From NCBI GenBank assembly GCA_024234875.1, contig JACKNM010000022.1, forward strand, positions 1-64,000: a DNA stretch of 64,000 nt, in the 5' to 3' direction. Position 1 is the first letter of the stretch. Each line of letters opens with the position of its first letter. A program made the translations under genes and the position numbers. Under the pieces are notes generated by a model, which had not been told where the DNA came from, searched no databases, and was given only the letters and a program-made list of their open reading frames with translations. The stretch comes from Ectothiorhodospiraceae bacterium (GTDB taxonomy: Bacteria > Pseudomonadota > Gammaproteobacteria > HK1). Positions 19,467 through 28,258 of the stretch are shown piece by piece.

Positions 19467-20072
19467 TCAGCTCCCGTCCCCGAACAGGGCGTCCATCCGC
19501 GACCCCAGATCGCCGAGGTTGCCGAGCGCGTCGCCCACCTCGCCGAGGATGCCGCGAAGCGGCGGCGTCGGGTCGGAGAGGTCCGGCACCGAGAGCAGCT
19601 CCGGCAGCTCCATGAGATCGAAGAGGTCGCCCGCCTCGAGGTCCAGCGCCGCATCGAGGTCGTCGAGCCCGTCGAAGCCGAGGTCCGGCCCCGACGGTGG
19701 CTCCGGTGGGGGCACGTACTGCCGCAGCACCAGGCGGTAGGCGAACGGGTCGGTGCTCCCGGCGTGCTCGTCGACCGCGAGATCCACCACCATGACCTGG
19801 AAGATCTCGGTCGCGGTGACGATGTCGGCCACGAAGTCGGCCGGCTCGCCGGAGTCGTAGATGCCGCGGACGCTCTCCAGGAACGCGTCGCGGCGCTCGT
19901 CGCCGGCGAGCGTCCCCTCGACGACCAGGCAGGCGGCCTCCGCGCCGAGGTCCTGGGTCAGGCCGCCCTCGAGGCCCGGGATCGGCACGTCCACCAGCCG
20001 TCGGCGCTGCGTGACCCCGATGCGCTGGATGCCGGGAACCTCGAGCTCGCCGAGCATCGGCCGCACGTTCAT
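19467..20072 (-). CDS. Hub-like or LysM-position tail protein
   Basis: A 201-residue protein. The N-terminal 130 residues (GELEVPGIQRIGVTQRRRLV ... LVVEGTLAGDERRDAFLESV ... IVTATEIFQVMVVDLAVDEH, ending FAYRLVLRQYVPP) show the layout of the DNA-circularisation / injection-system tube-protein N-terminal barrel, which sits at the hub end of the tail tube. The C-terminal 70 residues are acidic and helical, and no LysM repeat is visible. The start at 20072 overlaps the end of the upstream frameshifted gene by ATGA; a longer open frame upstream is not coding. Assignment is by layout and gene order. Confidence 0.5.
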   Translation of the reverse strand: MNVRPMLGELEVPGIQRIGVTQRRRLVDVPIPGLEGGLTQDLGAEAACLVVEGTLAGDERRDAFLESVRGIYDSGEPADFVADIVTATEIFQVMVVDLAVDEHAGSTDPFAYRLVLRQYVPPPEPPSGPDLGFDGLDDLDAALDLEAGDLFDLMELPELLSVPDLSDPTPPLRGILGEVGDALGNLGDLGSRMDALFGDGS

Positions 20073-21369
20073 GGCAAATCCACCCCGCGGCGGCGCGCCT
20101 GCGCACGTAGCAGCTCGGTGACGCGCTCCTCGATGACGGATTCCTGCAGCCACTCGAGCGTCGCCCCCGTCGGCGGCACGCTCGATTGCAACGCCTCGGC
20201 GTGCCGTGGTCGGGACGAGATCGGTGCGGCGACGTCGGAGGCGGCGCTCGACAGGGTGGGAGCGACCGACCAGCCGGCGAGTCCGGCAGGCCGCGGCGGC
20301 GCCGGCGGTGCGGCGCCGCCGACGGCGCCCGGCGGCGCGGCGTGCGCCGCCGACGGGCGTCCGCGGCGGTGACGGAGGGCGCCGCCGCGAGGACGCCGAG
20401 GTCGACCGTGCGACCCGGCGCCGGCACGCCGGCGAGGTCGGCGGGGTCGGCCGGGGATCGCGTGGGCCGGACGGATACCGGGTCGGCCGGCGCCATGGCC
20501 TCCAATCGCCGTTCGACCCGGCGATCGAGCGCGCGCGCGGCGGCGGCAACGCCTGCGGGCGCGATCGGCGCAGTCCACGGGCCGACGTCGTCCGCGCCGG
20601 TGGGTCGGCCGACCGCAACACCGGGGCGGACGCTCGCCGGCTGCGCGCCCTCGGGGTCGCGCGCGGCCGGTCGTGCCCAGGTCGGGTGGTCGACTCGGCT
20701 CGGTTCCGAGGGCGGAGCGGATGGCGCGCCCGGCGGCATCGAGCCCGGCCGCGGTGCACGCGACGACGGGCGCGGTGCCGTGTCGCGCGCGGTCAGCGCG
20801 GAGCTCGATGACTGGCGCGACGTCGCCGGTCGGGCCGCTAGCGCGCCGGCGGCGGCGTCGTCGATCGAGGCTCGAGCCGCGCCCCGGTGGCGTTCGAGCA
20901 GGGCGCCGACACGTGCGCGATCGACCCATGCCGCGGCGACCGGCGGTGACAGGGCGCCGGCTGCGGAGCGAGGCACGGGCGGAGCTCCCGCTGGCGCCGC
21001 GGTCGCACCGCCGGCGTGCGGCACGGCGGCCGTTGGGGTCGTCGCGCCCGATTCCCGGCTCGCCGGCTGCCGGGCCGGTTCCGGCTCGCGATCGGGCGCG
21101 GTGCGCGCGGCGGCGGTCACCAGCTCACGGACCAGGGCGAGCTCGGCCCGGCGGCGGTCCGCGGCGCCACGGGCAGCCGCCTCGACGGTCGGTCCGTCAC
21201 CCCGATCGGGGGCGAGGACGGACCCCGCGAGCGGTGCCCCGATCTGGACCAGCGCCGACGCGAGACGCGCCGACTCGAGCGGCCAGGGCGACGCCGCCGC
21301 CCAGTCGAAGCCCTCGCCGTGGTCGCGTGCGAAGCGCACCCGCCAGCGCTGGTCGAAGCCGTTCAGCAT
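20069..21369 (-). pseudogene. Pro/Ala-rich tail-operon gene with an apparent frameshift
   Basis: The gene starts at 21369 (MLNGFDQRWRVRFARDHGEG), overlapping the chaperone-like gene. It runs through a Pro/Ala/Arg-rich region in one frame to about 20350-20375. After that the protein-like sequence continues in the frame shifted by one base (SAAHAAPPGAV ... ATLEWLQESVIEERVTELLR) and ends at 20069. There it makes an ATGA overlap with the next gene, the pattern used throughout the operon. In the first frame there is no stop until 19009, deep inside other genes. So the sequence has a one-base indel, a sequencing error, or a programmed shift. The combined product would be about 430 residues of unknown function. 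Confidence 0.6.
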
Positions 21370-21848
21370 GCGGTTTGCTCGCCCCGGTTCTCCTGGCGGG
21401 TCATCTCCAGGTACAGCAGCACCTGACCCACGGTGAGCTCCGAGACCTGTTGCGGCGTCCAACCGAACTCGCGGGCGAGCACGAAGCAGGCCCGCGCGAG
21501 CGGCGCCTGGATCGCCTCCGCCAGCTCGTCCTCGCCGGTGTCGAGGCCGCTGATCCGGCGCGCCTCGCGCAGCAGGAACCGCGCGAGACCGCTCGGCAGC
21601 GAGGCCGCCTGCTCGTAGGTGAGCCGCGGCTCGACCAGGGCCTCGCGCACGATCAGCGCCGACATCAGCCCGTCGTCGTCCTTGGCCGCCTTGAGGATCC
21701 GCTGCACCGACGCGAGCGTCAGTGGCCGGAGCCTCACGGTGCCCGCATCCGGCGCGTCGCCCGCGCTGCCGAGCAGCTCGGGCGGGATCGCGAGATCGTG
21801 GGTGACGCTCGCGCCGGCGAGCAGCGACTCGGCCTTGAGCACGCTCAT
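21363..21848 (-). CDS. Tail-assembly-chaperone-like protein
   Basis: This 161-residue helical protein is encoded just after the tube gene, where tails encode their assembly chaperone. It has a typical sequence feel: an N-terminal strand pair (VRLRPLTLASVQRILKAAKD), a central helix-rich part (LPSGLARFLLREARRISGLD), and the ending FGWTPQQVSELTVGQVLLYL found in gpG/gpT-like chaperones. Its stop overlaps the start of the frameshifted gene. Family call is by pattern and place. Confidence 0.6.
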   Translation of the reverse strand: MSVLKAESLLAGASVTHDLAIPPELLGSAGDAPDAGTVRLRPLTLASVQRILKAAKDDDGLMSALIVREALVEPRLTYEQAASLPSGLARFLLREARRISGLDTGEDELAEAIQAPLARACFVLAREFGWTPQQVSELTVGQVLLYLEMTRQENRGEQTAC

Positions 21849-21852
21849 CGCA

Positions 21853-22350
21853 TCACGCCTCGACGTCCTCGACGCTCAGCCACAGCCCCTGGAAGTCGAC
21901 CTTCTCCATCACGAAGTCGTCCTCGGGGATGGCGTAGCTCCACGTCCGCAGCTTCACGCCGTGGACCGTGACCGTCGACGCGGTGCCCGGACGCGCCGGG
22001 TTCTCGAGCCGCAGGCTGAGGTTGAACGAGGGGCTGACGAAGGTGCCGGCGGGGCGGCTGGTCGCGGCGTCGCCGAGCATGAGCTTCAGCAATGCGCCGT
22101 TGATGAAGGCGCGGTCGATCGACCCCGAGACGTTGACGTTGCCGGGGCGTAGCTCCGTCGGATAGCGCTGCCCGAGCTCGTGGAACGGCTTCAGATCCGA
22201 GTCCACGCGCACCGTGACGCCGGTCGCGCGTCCCACCGGGGTCAGGCTGTAGGCGTCGATCACACCCTGGGCGGCATCGCCCTCGACGCCGCTGTCGACC
22301 GCGAGCGAGAGCGCGCCGTCGGATCCGCGGAAGACGTTGGTGTTGGCCAT
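21853..22350 (-). CDS. Tail tube protein
   Basis: This 165-residue protein makes the inner tube of the contractile particle. The pattern fits the tube fold: N-terminal VFRGSDGALSLAVDS, then FHELGQRYPTELRPGNVNVS and SIDRAFINGALLKLMLG (the loop and helix typical of tube proteins), then antiparallel strands ending MEKVDFQGLWLSVEDVEA. Only one tube gene is visible, next to a single sheath gene, so the particle may be simple compared with injection systems that use several tube paralogues. Confidence 0.75.
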   Translation of the reverse strand: MANTNVFRGSDGALSLAVDSGVEGDAAQGVIDAYSLTPVGRATGVTVRVDSDLKPFHELGQRYPTELRPGNVNVSGSIDRAFINGALLKLMLGDAATSRPAGTFVSPSFNLSLRLENPARPGTASTVTVHGVKLRTWSYAIPEDDFVMEKVDFQGLWLSVEDVEA

Positions 22351-22378
22351 CGTGCGTTCTCCTCAGTCTTGGTCGGCG

Positions 22379-24049
22379 TCACGCCAGGTTCATGATCACG
22401 CGCACGTAATCGATGCTGAACGTGGGCTTGAGGTACAGGACCACCTGGGCGATTCCCGCGACCTCCTGCTCACGGGTCGCGCTCACCTCGAGCTGGAACT
22501 CGGTGAGCTGCTCGTCGACCACCATCTGTGACAGGAAGCCGTTCAACGTGCCCTGCATCGCGGAGCGCACGCGGGCGTTGTTCAACCGGCCGATGTAGGG
22601 GAGCGTCGCGCGGCGCACGCCCTCCTTGGCGTAATCGACGATGCGGCGCACCGAGATCTGGCGGAACGCGGCGTCGTCGGTCGAGATGCCCTTGACCACG
22701 CGGTAGCCGGCCTTCTTGTCGAGGACCAGCACGCGGTTGTTGAGCAGGTTCTTCACCTCGCCGTCGTTGTAGTCGCGGGTGAGGCCGAGCACGCGCACCG
22801 ACTTGTTGGTCGGGCTGACGTGCACCGCGAGCGATGCCAGCAGCCCCGCGATCGCCGCCGCGGCATAGGCCGGCGGCAGGCTCGCGGCATTTCCCGACGC
22901 ACGGTCGACGACACGGATTCCGGGGGCGACCAGGATCACGCGGTCGTCGGCGACCTCGTCGGCATTGGCCGCGACCTGGGAGGCGGTGTCGCTGTCGGCG
23001 CCGACGACGGTGAGGCGCTCGCGCCCGGCGTTCTCGGTGGTCTCGGCGTGCGCGGCGAGCGCCGCGGCGGCATCGCCGAACGGCTGCCCGGCGAGCACCA
23101 CGATGTTCACCGGCTCGGTGTCGAGCAACGCGAGCGAGGCGCTGTACTGCGCCGGCGTCGCACCCTCGCCGTTGGAGCCACCCTCGAGCGGCAGGGCAGT
23201 GGTCATCACGTCGGGCAACCGTGGATCGGCGCCGGCCGCGATGGTCGCCGCCACCAGACCGGAGGCGGCCGCGATGTCGCGCGCGAGATCGGTGGCGTCG
23301 GCCACGGTGTAGGTCTCACGCAGCGGCCCGTACTCCACCTGCACGTCGCGGCACGCGCTCGCGCTCACCTCGTAGCTGGCGACCAGGGTGTCCCCGGCCA
23401 CCGGCTGGTCGTCGGCGTGGAACGAGAGCGCGCCGTCGGCCTGCACGCGGGCGACACCGCGGCTGGGCGCGCCGGAGGTGCGCAGCTCCAGACGGAAGGT
23501 CTGGCCGGTCGCGACCCGGGTGAGGCGCACGTTGTTGCGCGGCGAGGCGGCGATGTTGGCGTGCAGCGGCTGCACCACCACCGGCTCGGGCACGGTCTGG
23601 GCGCGCCGCTCGACGAACGCATTGGCACTCGCCGCGCGGACCTGGACGCGGACCTCGTGGCCCCAGGTGCCCGGGGTGAGCGCGGTGAGGGTGACCACGG
23701 TGCCGGTGGCGTCGGGAAGTGCCCGGCGGGCAGCGGCGGCGGCCGCACCGCCGCTCGCCGAGGTGCGGACCGCGTAGACGGTCGACCCGCCATTGGAGAA
23801 GACCTGCTCCAAGGCACGAACCAGGGTGAGCTCGTCGGCGCTGCCGCCCTGCCAGGCGTCGGGCTCGCCGAAGGTCTCGAACGCCTCGGGGAGGCTCGAC
23901 AGGATGATCGGCTCGTCGACGGGGCCGCGCGCCGCGGTGCCGACGATGCCGATGTTGCCGGTCGAGATCCCGCTCACCGCGATCAGGCCTTCGGCCCGCA
24001 CGTCGATGTAGGTGCCCGGGATGACCATCTCGGTGACTGCTTCTGCCAT
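22379..24049 (-). CDS. Contractile tail sheath protein
   Basis: This 556-residue sheath subunit contracts to drive the inner tube. The start (PGTYIDVRAEGLIAVSGIST, then GIVGTAARGPVDEPIILSSL, then EAFETFGEP) is the classic sheath N-terminus. The C-terminal domain (FRQISVRRIVDYAKEGVRRA, RVRSAMQGTLNGFLSQMVVD, LEVSATREQEVAGIAQVVLY) is the conserved sheath core. A beta-rich middle of about 200 residues is an inserted surface domain that varies between systems. It is the second gene of the operon and directly precedes the tube gene. Confidence 0.92.
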   Translation of the reverse strand: MAEAVTEMVIPGTYIDVRAEGLIAVSGISTGNIGIVGTAARGPVDEPIILSSLPEAFETFGEPDAWQGGSADELTLVRALEQVFSNGGSTVYAVRTSASGGAAAAAARRALPDATGTVVTLTALTPGTWGHEVRVQVRAASANAFVERRAQTVPEPVVVQPLHANIAASPRNNVRLTRVATGQTFRLELRTSGAPSRGVARVQADGALSFHADDQPVAGDTLVASYEVSASACRDVQVEYGPLRETYTVADATDLARDIAAASGLVAATIAAGADPRLPDVMTTALPLEGGSNGEGATPAQYSASLALLDTEPVNIVVLAGQPFGDAAAALAAHAETTENAGRERLTVVGADSDTASQVAANADEVADDRVILVAPGIRVVDRASGNAASLPPAYAAAAIAGLLASLAVHVSPTNKSVRVLGLTRDYNDGEVKNLLNNRVLVLDKKAGYRVVKGISTDDAAFRQISVRRIVDYAKEGVRRATLPYIGRLNNARVRSAMQGTLNGFLSQMVVDEQLTEFQLEVSATREQEVAGIAQVVLYLKPTFSIDYVRVIMNLA

Positions 24050-24091
24050 CGTCTGTCTCCTTGCTGCGACGTGCGCCGTCGCGGACCGCGG

Positions 24092-24625
24092 TCAGCTCGC
24101 GCCGACCGTGAAGCTCTCGGTGATCTGATCGGGCAGCGCGACCTCGACGGACTCGATGACGCCCTCGCCGGGTGCGCTGGTGATTCGGTACTCGTACTCG
24201 ATCCGGGCCCGCACCCCCACGAGCCAGCTCGAAGGGGGGGTGACCAGGGTGGGGCGGTCGGCGCCGACGTCGCGGGCGGCGCGGACCTGGCCGGGGCTCG
24301 TCTCGGCGGGGGCGAGCGGCGTGTCCTCGAGAGCGACCACGGCGAGGAGGAGTGCCCGGGCACGACTCGCCGCCGCTGCGAGCGAGCGTTCCCACAGCAG
24401 GAACTCGACGTCGGCGTCGAGCACACCGTGGTGGATGGTCTCCTGCCCGGGCGGTCGCGCCACCGAGAATCCGCTACCGCCGCCCCGCCTCTGGGTCAGC
24501 GCGCGCAGGACCACCGCCTCGTCGGGTAGTGGCGGGCCGCCGCCACCCTGTCCGCCGAGCGCGGCGAGCCGCGCGTCCAGGAACGCGAGCAGAGTCTCGG
24601 CGGCGGTTCGGGTGACTGCACTCAT
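24092..24625 (-). CDS. First gene of the tail operon, possible tail-terminator or cap-like protein
   Basis: A 177-residue protein that I do not place with confidence. It starts with a helix (TAAETLLAFLDARLAALGGQ), continues with strands and a helix of LLLWERSLAAAASRARALLL type and a strand-rich end (RARIEYEYRITSAPGEGVIE). Size and position before the sheath gene fit a tail-completion / cap protein (the Pvc16-N/DUF4255 place). The ATG at 24625 has AGGAG eight bases upstream, better than the longer frame. Confidence 0.45.
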   Translation of the reverse strand: MSAVTRTAAETLLAFLDARLAALGGQGGGGPPLPDEAVVLRALTQRRGGGSGFSVARPPGQETIHHGVLDADVEFLLWERSLAAAASRARALLLAVVALEDTPLAPAETSPGQVRAARDVGADRPTLVTPPSSWLVGVRARIEYEYRITSAPGEGVIESVEVALPDQITESFTVGAS

Positions 24626-25420
24626 CCCATGCTCCTGCGTGCGCTCGGTCCGCCCCGGGCGCGGGCGCGACACCGGGCCGTGCGCCGTCCCGAGTCGAGA
24701 CGACGCCTGGAGCAGGAAAGATCAGGGGATGGTGCGGATGCCGCTCTCGTTGCGCATCGAGTGTCCCTCGTCCTGTCGCATTCGTGCCGGCCCTCTCGCG
24801 GGGCCTTGGCCGATTCGTACGCTGCCGGAATGCGATTCCCCGAGCAGCCGAATCGACGCTATTCCAAAGCGAACCCCGTTCCCGCGACCTGTGTCACATT
24901 TCGCTCGGCCTGACTGGAGGCCCGAGGATTCGCCGCTGTCCATGATGAAGGGATGGGCTTCTCGTTCCTTGATGCCGATCAGGGTCGGTGTGCACGCACG
25001 ATGGACTGCGAGCGGGGTCGCAGTCGGTGGGGAAGGCCACACTCGACACGCGGTCGGTGTCACCGGCCCGACGCGCCGGGGTCCGACCCCGGGGTGCCCT
25101 GGCGGCCCGCGAGATCCCGCCCCGGCGCGTCCGTTGCGCTCCCTGCGCACGCGGCCGCCGCCGTGCCGTCCGTGGCATCCCTGTGCGCGCAACGATGATG
25201 CGCGGAGCGACGGCGCCCGACAGTGGCCGCGCGACGTCGTCGTCCGTCGCGCGGCGCCCCGTGAAGACGTCGCTCGTGGCCTACAGGGGTGGGGCGCGCG
25301 CGTCGCGCGCCCGCCGCGGCGGGCCCGACTGGCCTAGAATCGCGGCGTCAGCATCTCCAACTCGCGCTGGCGGCGAGGCTCGCATCGAGCGCTCGCGCGG
25401 CGGGAACCCCGGACTCGGCA
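24626..25420. other. Non-coding region between the tail operon and the cation exporter
   Basis: About 795 bases without a supported gene. Open frames here show no protein-like composition. The part around 24730-24960 is less GC-rich than its surroundings and should hold the promoter of the minus-strand tail operon. A short near-palindrome, GGAATGCGATTCC, lies at 24827-24839. No clear -35/-10 pair could be chosen. Positions 25300-25330 are a GCGCGC-rich stretch. Confidence 0.5.
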
Positions 25421-26350
25421 TTGAGTACCCATTCCCCGCATCCGCACCATGCCTCGGCGCCCGAGTCGCGCGCCACCGAATCGCGTCTGCGGCTCGCCCT
25501 GTGGCTGACCGCCGGGTTCGCGGTGGCGGAGGTCATCGGCGGCCTCGCGTCGGGTTCCCTGGCGCTGGTCGCCGACGCCGGTCACATGCTCACCGACGCC
25601 TCGGCGCTCGGGCTGGCGTGGCTGGCGACTCGCATCGCGCGTCGTCCGCCCGATCGGCGCCGCTCCTACGGCTACCATCGCGCCCCGGTGCTGGCGGCCT
25701 TCGTCAATGCCGCGGTCCTGCTCGCGATGGCGGTGTGGATCGTCGTCGAGGCGATCGCTCGTCTCCATCTGCCGCGCCCGGTGCTCGGTGCGCCGATGCT
25801 CGCGGTGGCGCTGGTCGGGCTGGTGGTGAACCTGGTGGTGCTCCGCGTGCTCGCCGGCGGACATCACCACGGCCATGGGCACCATCACGACCTCAACCTC
25901 CGTGGGGCCCTGTTGCACGTCATCGGCGACTTGCTGGGGTCCGTCGGCGCGGTCGCCGCGGCGGTGGTGATCATCCTCACCGGCTTCACCGCCATCGACC
26001 CGATCCTGTCGCTGCTGGTCGCCGCCCTGATCGCACGCAGTGCCTGGTCCCTGCTCGCGCGATCGACCCACGTCTTGCTGGAGGGGACCCCGGAGGAGGT
26101 CGACCCGCGCACCGTCGCCTCGGGGCTCGGTGAGTCGCTGCCCGGGGTCATCGACGTCCACCACGTGCACGCCTGGTCGCTCGAGCCGGGTCGACCCGTC
26201 ATCACGCTGCACGCACGCATGGCGCCGGGCGCCGACCCGGAGCAGACCATGCGGCGCATCAAGGACGAGCTGCTGCGCCGCTTCGGCATCCGTCATTCCA
26301 CGGTGCAGCTCGAGCAGGGTCACTGCCCCGACCGCGATCCCCCCTCCTGA
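25421..26350 (+). CDS. Cation diffusion facilitator, zinc/cobalt/cadmium exporter (CzcD/ZitB type)
   Basis: This inner-membrane exporter exchanges divalent metal ions for protons. There are six hydrophobic segments, with the paired metal-binding motifs in helix 2 (ADAGHMLTD) and helix 5 (HVIGDLLGS). A His-rich cytoplasmic loop (GGHHHGHGHHHD) follows helix 4, and a C-terminal cytoplasmic domain carries VHHVHAWSLEPGRPVITLHA. The start is uncertain: the frame is open from about 25289, but the family usually begins shortly before a His-rich head, so the TTG at 25421 (LSTHSPHPHHAS) is preferred. The protein is about 309 residues, normal for this type. Confidence 0.87.
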   Translation: MSTHSPHPHHASAPESRATESRLRLALWLTAGFAVAEVIGGLASGSLALVADAGHMLTDASALGLAWLATRIARRPPDRRRSYGYHRAPVLAAFVNAAVLLAMAVWIVVEAIARLHLPRPVLGAPMLAVALVGLVVNLVVLRVLAGGHHHGHGHHHDLNLRGALLHVIGDLLGSVGAVAAAVVIILTGFTAIDPILSLLVAALIARSAWSLLARSTHVLLEGTPEEVDPRTVASGLGESLPGVIDVHHVHAWSLEPGRPVITLHARMAPGADPEQTMRRIKDELLRRFGIRHSTVQLEQGHCPDRDPPS

Positions 26351-26398
26351 CTCCACCGTCGCGGGACGCACCAAGGCGAGGCGCGCGGCGCCGACGGC

Positions 26399-26415
26399 TG
26401 CACCGTGAAGGTGCG
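26399..26415 (+). promoter_or_regulatory. NtrC-binding site upstream of glnK
   Basis: TGCACCGTGAAGGTGCG matches the NtrC consensus (GCACC-N5-GGTGC) with perfect five-base arms. Its centre is about 87 bases before the start point predicted from the sigma-54 element, a normal distance for an enhancer. A weaker half-like site (GCACC) lies near 26379. Confidence 0.75.
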
Positions 26416-26467
26416 CTCGCCGTCGGGGAGCCTCCCGAATGCGCGACCAGAGCCGGATCCAAGCTGC

Positions 26468-26484
26468 TGGCACGCCACGTGCTA
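26468..26484 (+). promoter_or_regulatory. Sigma-54 promoter of glnK-amtB
   Basis: TGGCACGCCACGTGCTA carries the -24 GG (26469-26470) and the -12 GC (26481-26482) exactly ten bases apart. The -24 block is a perfect TGGCACG. Only one base of the -12 block differs from TTGCW. Transcription would start near 26494, giving a leader of about 60 bases before glnK. Confidence 0.8.
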
Positions 26485-26553
26485 TGCCCTTGCCGAAGCG
26501 GCCGGCGGCGGCGTGATCGAGCGTCGCGCCGAGGCCGTCATGGAGGCTCTCGC

Positions 26554-26892
26554 ATGAAACTGGTCACGGCAATCATCAAGCCATTCAAGCTCGACGACGT
26601 CCGCAACGCCCTCTCCGAGATCGGTGTCCAGGGCATGACGGTCACCGAGGTGAAGGGCTTCGGACGACAGAAGGGTCATACCGAGCTCTACCGCGGCGCG
26701 GAGTACGTGGTCGACTTCCTGCCGAAGGTGAAGCTGGAGGTGGCGGTCGATGCCGACCTCGTCGAGCGCACGGTGGAGGCCATCCGCGACGCGGCGCACA
26801 CCGGCAAGATCGGGGACGGGAAGATCTTCGTCTCCGACATCTCCGCGGTGGTGCGGATTCGTACCGGCGAGACCGGGACCGCGGCGCTGTAG
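26554..26892 (+). CDS. glnK: Nitrogen regulatory protein P-II (GlnK/GlnB)
   Basis: This 112-residue trimeric signalling protein senses 2-oxoglutarate, ATP/ADP and, through uridylylation, glutamine. Tyr51 in the T-loop (TELYRGAEYVVDFLPK) is the uridylylation site. The nucleotide-binding GRQKGHTE and the C-terminal GKIGDGKIFV blocks are intact. GGAGG lies seven bases before the ATG. Linkage to amtB 30 bases downstream, behind a sigma-54/NtrC promoter, marks it as the GlnK type that docks on AmtB in the membrane. The glnB name cannot be wholly excluded. Confidence 0.95.
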   Translation: MKLVTAIIKPFKLDDVRNALSEIGVQGMTVTEVKGFGRQKGHTELYRGAEYVVDFLPKVKLEVAVDADLVERTVEAIRDAAHTGKIGDGKIFVSDISAVVRIRTGETGTAAL

Positions 26893-26921
26893 CGCCGGTG
26901 CGAGCTCAGGGGGGAACGACG

Positions 26922-28253
26922 ATGAAGACGCATACCGCGGCCGGGACGGCGGCCGATTCACCCACCGTCCGCACTCGGACCGCGCTGCTCGGCGCGGTGG
27001 GGTTGCTGGCGCTGTCGGCGCCGGTCAGCGCCGAGGACACGCTGTCGGCGGGCGACACCGCGTGGATGATCACCGCCACCGCGCTGGTGCTGATGATGAC
27101 CATCCCGGGGCTCGCGCTGTTCTACGGCGGGATGGTGCGCAGCAAGAACGTGCTGTCGGTTCTGATGCAGTGCTTCGCGATCACCGGGCTCGCGAGCATC
27201 CTGTGGGCGGTCGCCGGCTACAGCCTCACCTTCACCGAGGGCAACGCGATCATCGGCGGGCTGGACAAGCTGTTCCTGTCCGGTGTCACCGTCGACTCCC
27301 TCAGCGGCACCATCCCCGAGACGGTCTTCATGACCTTCCAGATGACGTTCGCGGTGATCACGCCGGCGCTGATCGTCGGCGCGTTCGCCGAGCGCATGAA
27401 GTTCTCGGCGATGTTGCTGTTCACCGCGCTGTGGCTCCTCGTGTGCTACGCCCCGGTCGCGCACTGGGTGTGGGGTGGTGGCTGGCTGAGCGGTTGGGGG
27501 GTGCTCGACTTCGCCGGTGGCACCGTGGTGCACATCAACGCCGGTATCGCGGGGCTCGCGGCGGCGATCGTGCTCGGTCCGCGCAAGGGCTATCCGCAGA
27601 CCCAGATGCCGCCGAACAATCTCGGCTACACCCTCATCGGCGCGTCGCTGCTGTGGGTCGGCTGGTTCGGATTCAACGCCGGCAGCGAGCTCGCGGCCGA
27701 CGGCGTCGCCGGCATGGCGATGGCGGTGACCCAGCTCGCCACCGCCGCCGCGGCGCTGGCGTGGATGTTCTGCGAGTGGTCGAGCCACGGCAAGCCGAGC
27801 GTGCTCGGCATCGCCTCGGGCGCGGTCGCCGGGCTGGTCGCGATCACCCCGGCATCCGGAACCGCGGGGCCGATGGGCGCCATCGTCATCGGCGCCGCAT
27901 CGGGTGTCGTGTGCTTCTTCGCCTCGACCAGGATGAAGCGTGCGATGGGTTACGACGACTCGCTCGACGTGTTCGGCATCCATGCCGTGGGTGGCATCGT
28001 CGGTGCCATCCTGACCGGCGTGTTCTGCGCGCCGGCTCTGGGAGGCTCCGGTTTCGGGGACGGCCATGCGGGAATCGGCTCGCAGGTGTTCGCGCAGTTC
28101 GTCGGGGTGGCGGCCACGCTGATCTACACTTTCGTCGCGAGCTTCGTGCTGCTGAAAATCGTCGACGGCTTCGTGGGGTTGCGGGTGGCGCCCGAGCAGG
28201 AAGAGGAAGGTCTCGACATCGCGCTGCACAACGAGCGCGGCTACATCCTCTGA
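26922..28253 (+). CDS. amtB: Ammonium transporter AmtB
   Basis: This 443-residue inner-membrane ammonium channel has an N-terminal cleavable signal-like segment (LLGAVGLLALSAPVSA), then eleven hydrophobic helices. The first helices read TAWMITATALVLMMTIPGLA and LFYGGMVRSKNVLSVLMQ. The two pore histidines lie in VVHINAGIAGLAA and GIHAVGGIVGA. The cytoplasmic face offers the docking surface for GlnK encoded upstream. AGGGGGGAA precedes the ATG at 26922. It is followed at once by a strong hairpin. High confidence. Confidence 0.95.
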   Translation: MKTHTAAGTAADSPTVRTRTALLGAVGLLALSAPVSAEDTLSAGDTAWMITATALVLMMTIPGLALFYGGMVRSKNVLSVLMQCFAITGLASILWAVAGYSLTFTEGNAIIGGLDKLFLSGVTVDSLSGTIPETVFMTFQMTFAVITPALIVGAFAERMKFSAMLLFTALWLLVCYAPVAHWVWGGGWLSGWGVLDFAGGTVVHINAGIAGLAAAIVLGPRKGYPQTQMPPNNLGYTLIGASLLWVGWFGFNAGSELAADGVAGMAMAVTQLATAAAALAWMFCEWSSHGKPSVLGIASGAVAGLVAITPASGTAGPMGAIVIGAASGVVCFFASTRMKRAMGYDDSLDVFGIHAVGGIVGAILTGVFCAPALGGSGFGDGHAGIGSQVFAQFVGVAATLIYTFVASFVLLKIVDGFVGLRVAPEQEEEGLDIALHNERGYIL

Positions 28254-28258
28254 GTGCC

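Noticed and set aside
19009..20350. Continuation of the 21369 frame as a long protein into the downstream genes
   Set aside because: Beyond about 20350 it becomes Arg/Pro-rich and runs over two other clear genes. The better protein-like sequence is in the shifted frame, which ends at 20069.
2380..24625. Complete prophage
   Set aside because: No capsid, portal, terminase, integrase, repressor or lysis gene is visible; only tail-type genes are present. Outside the window this could change.
24722..25192. A 156-codon minus-strand frame in the intergenic region
   Set aside because: Mixed composition, no homology pattern, no ribosome-binding site, and lies where an operon promoter is needed.
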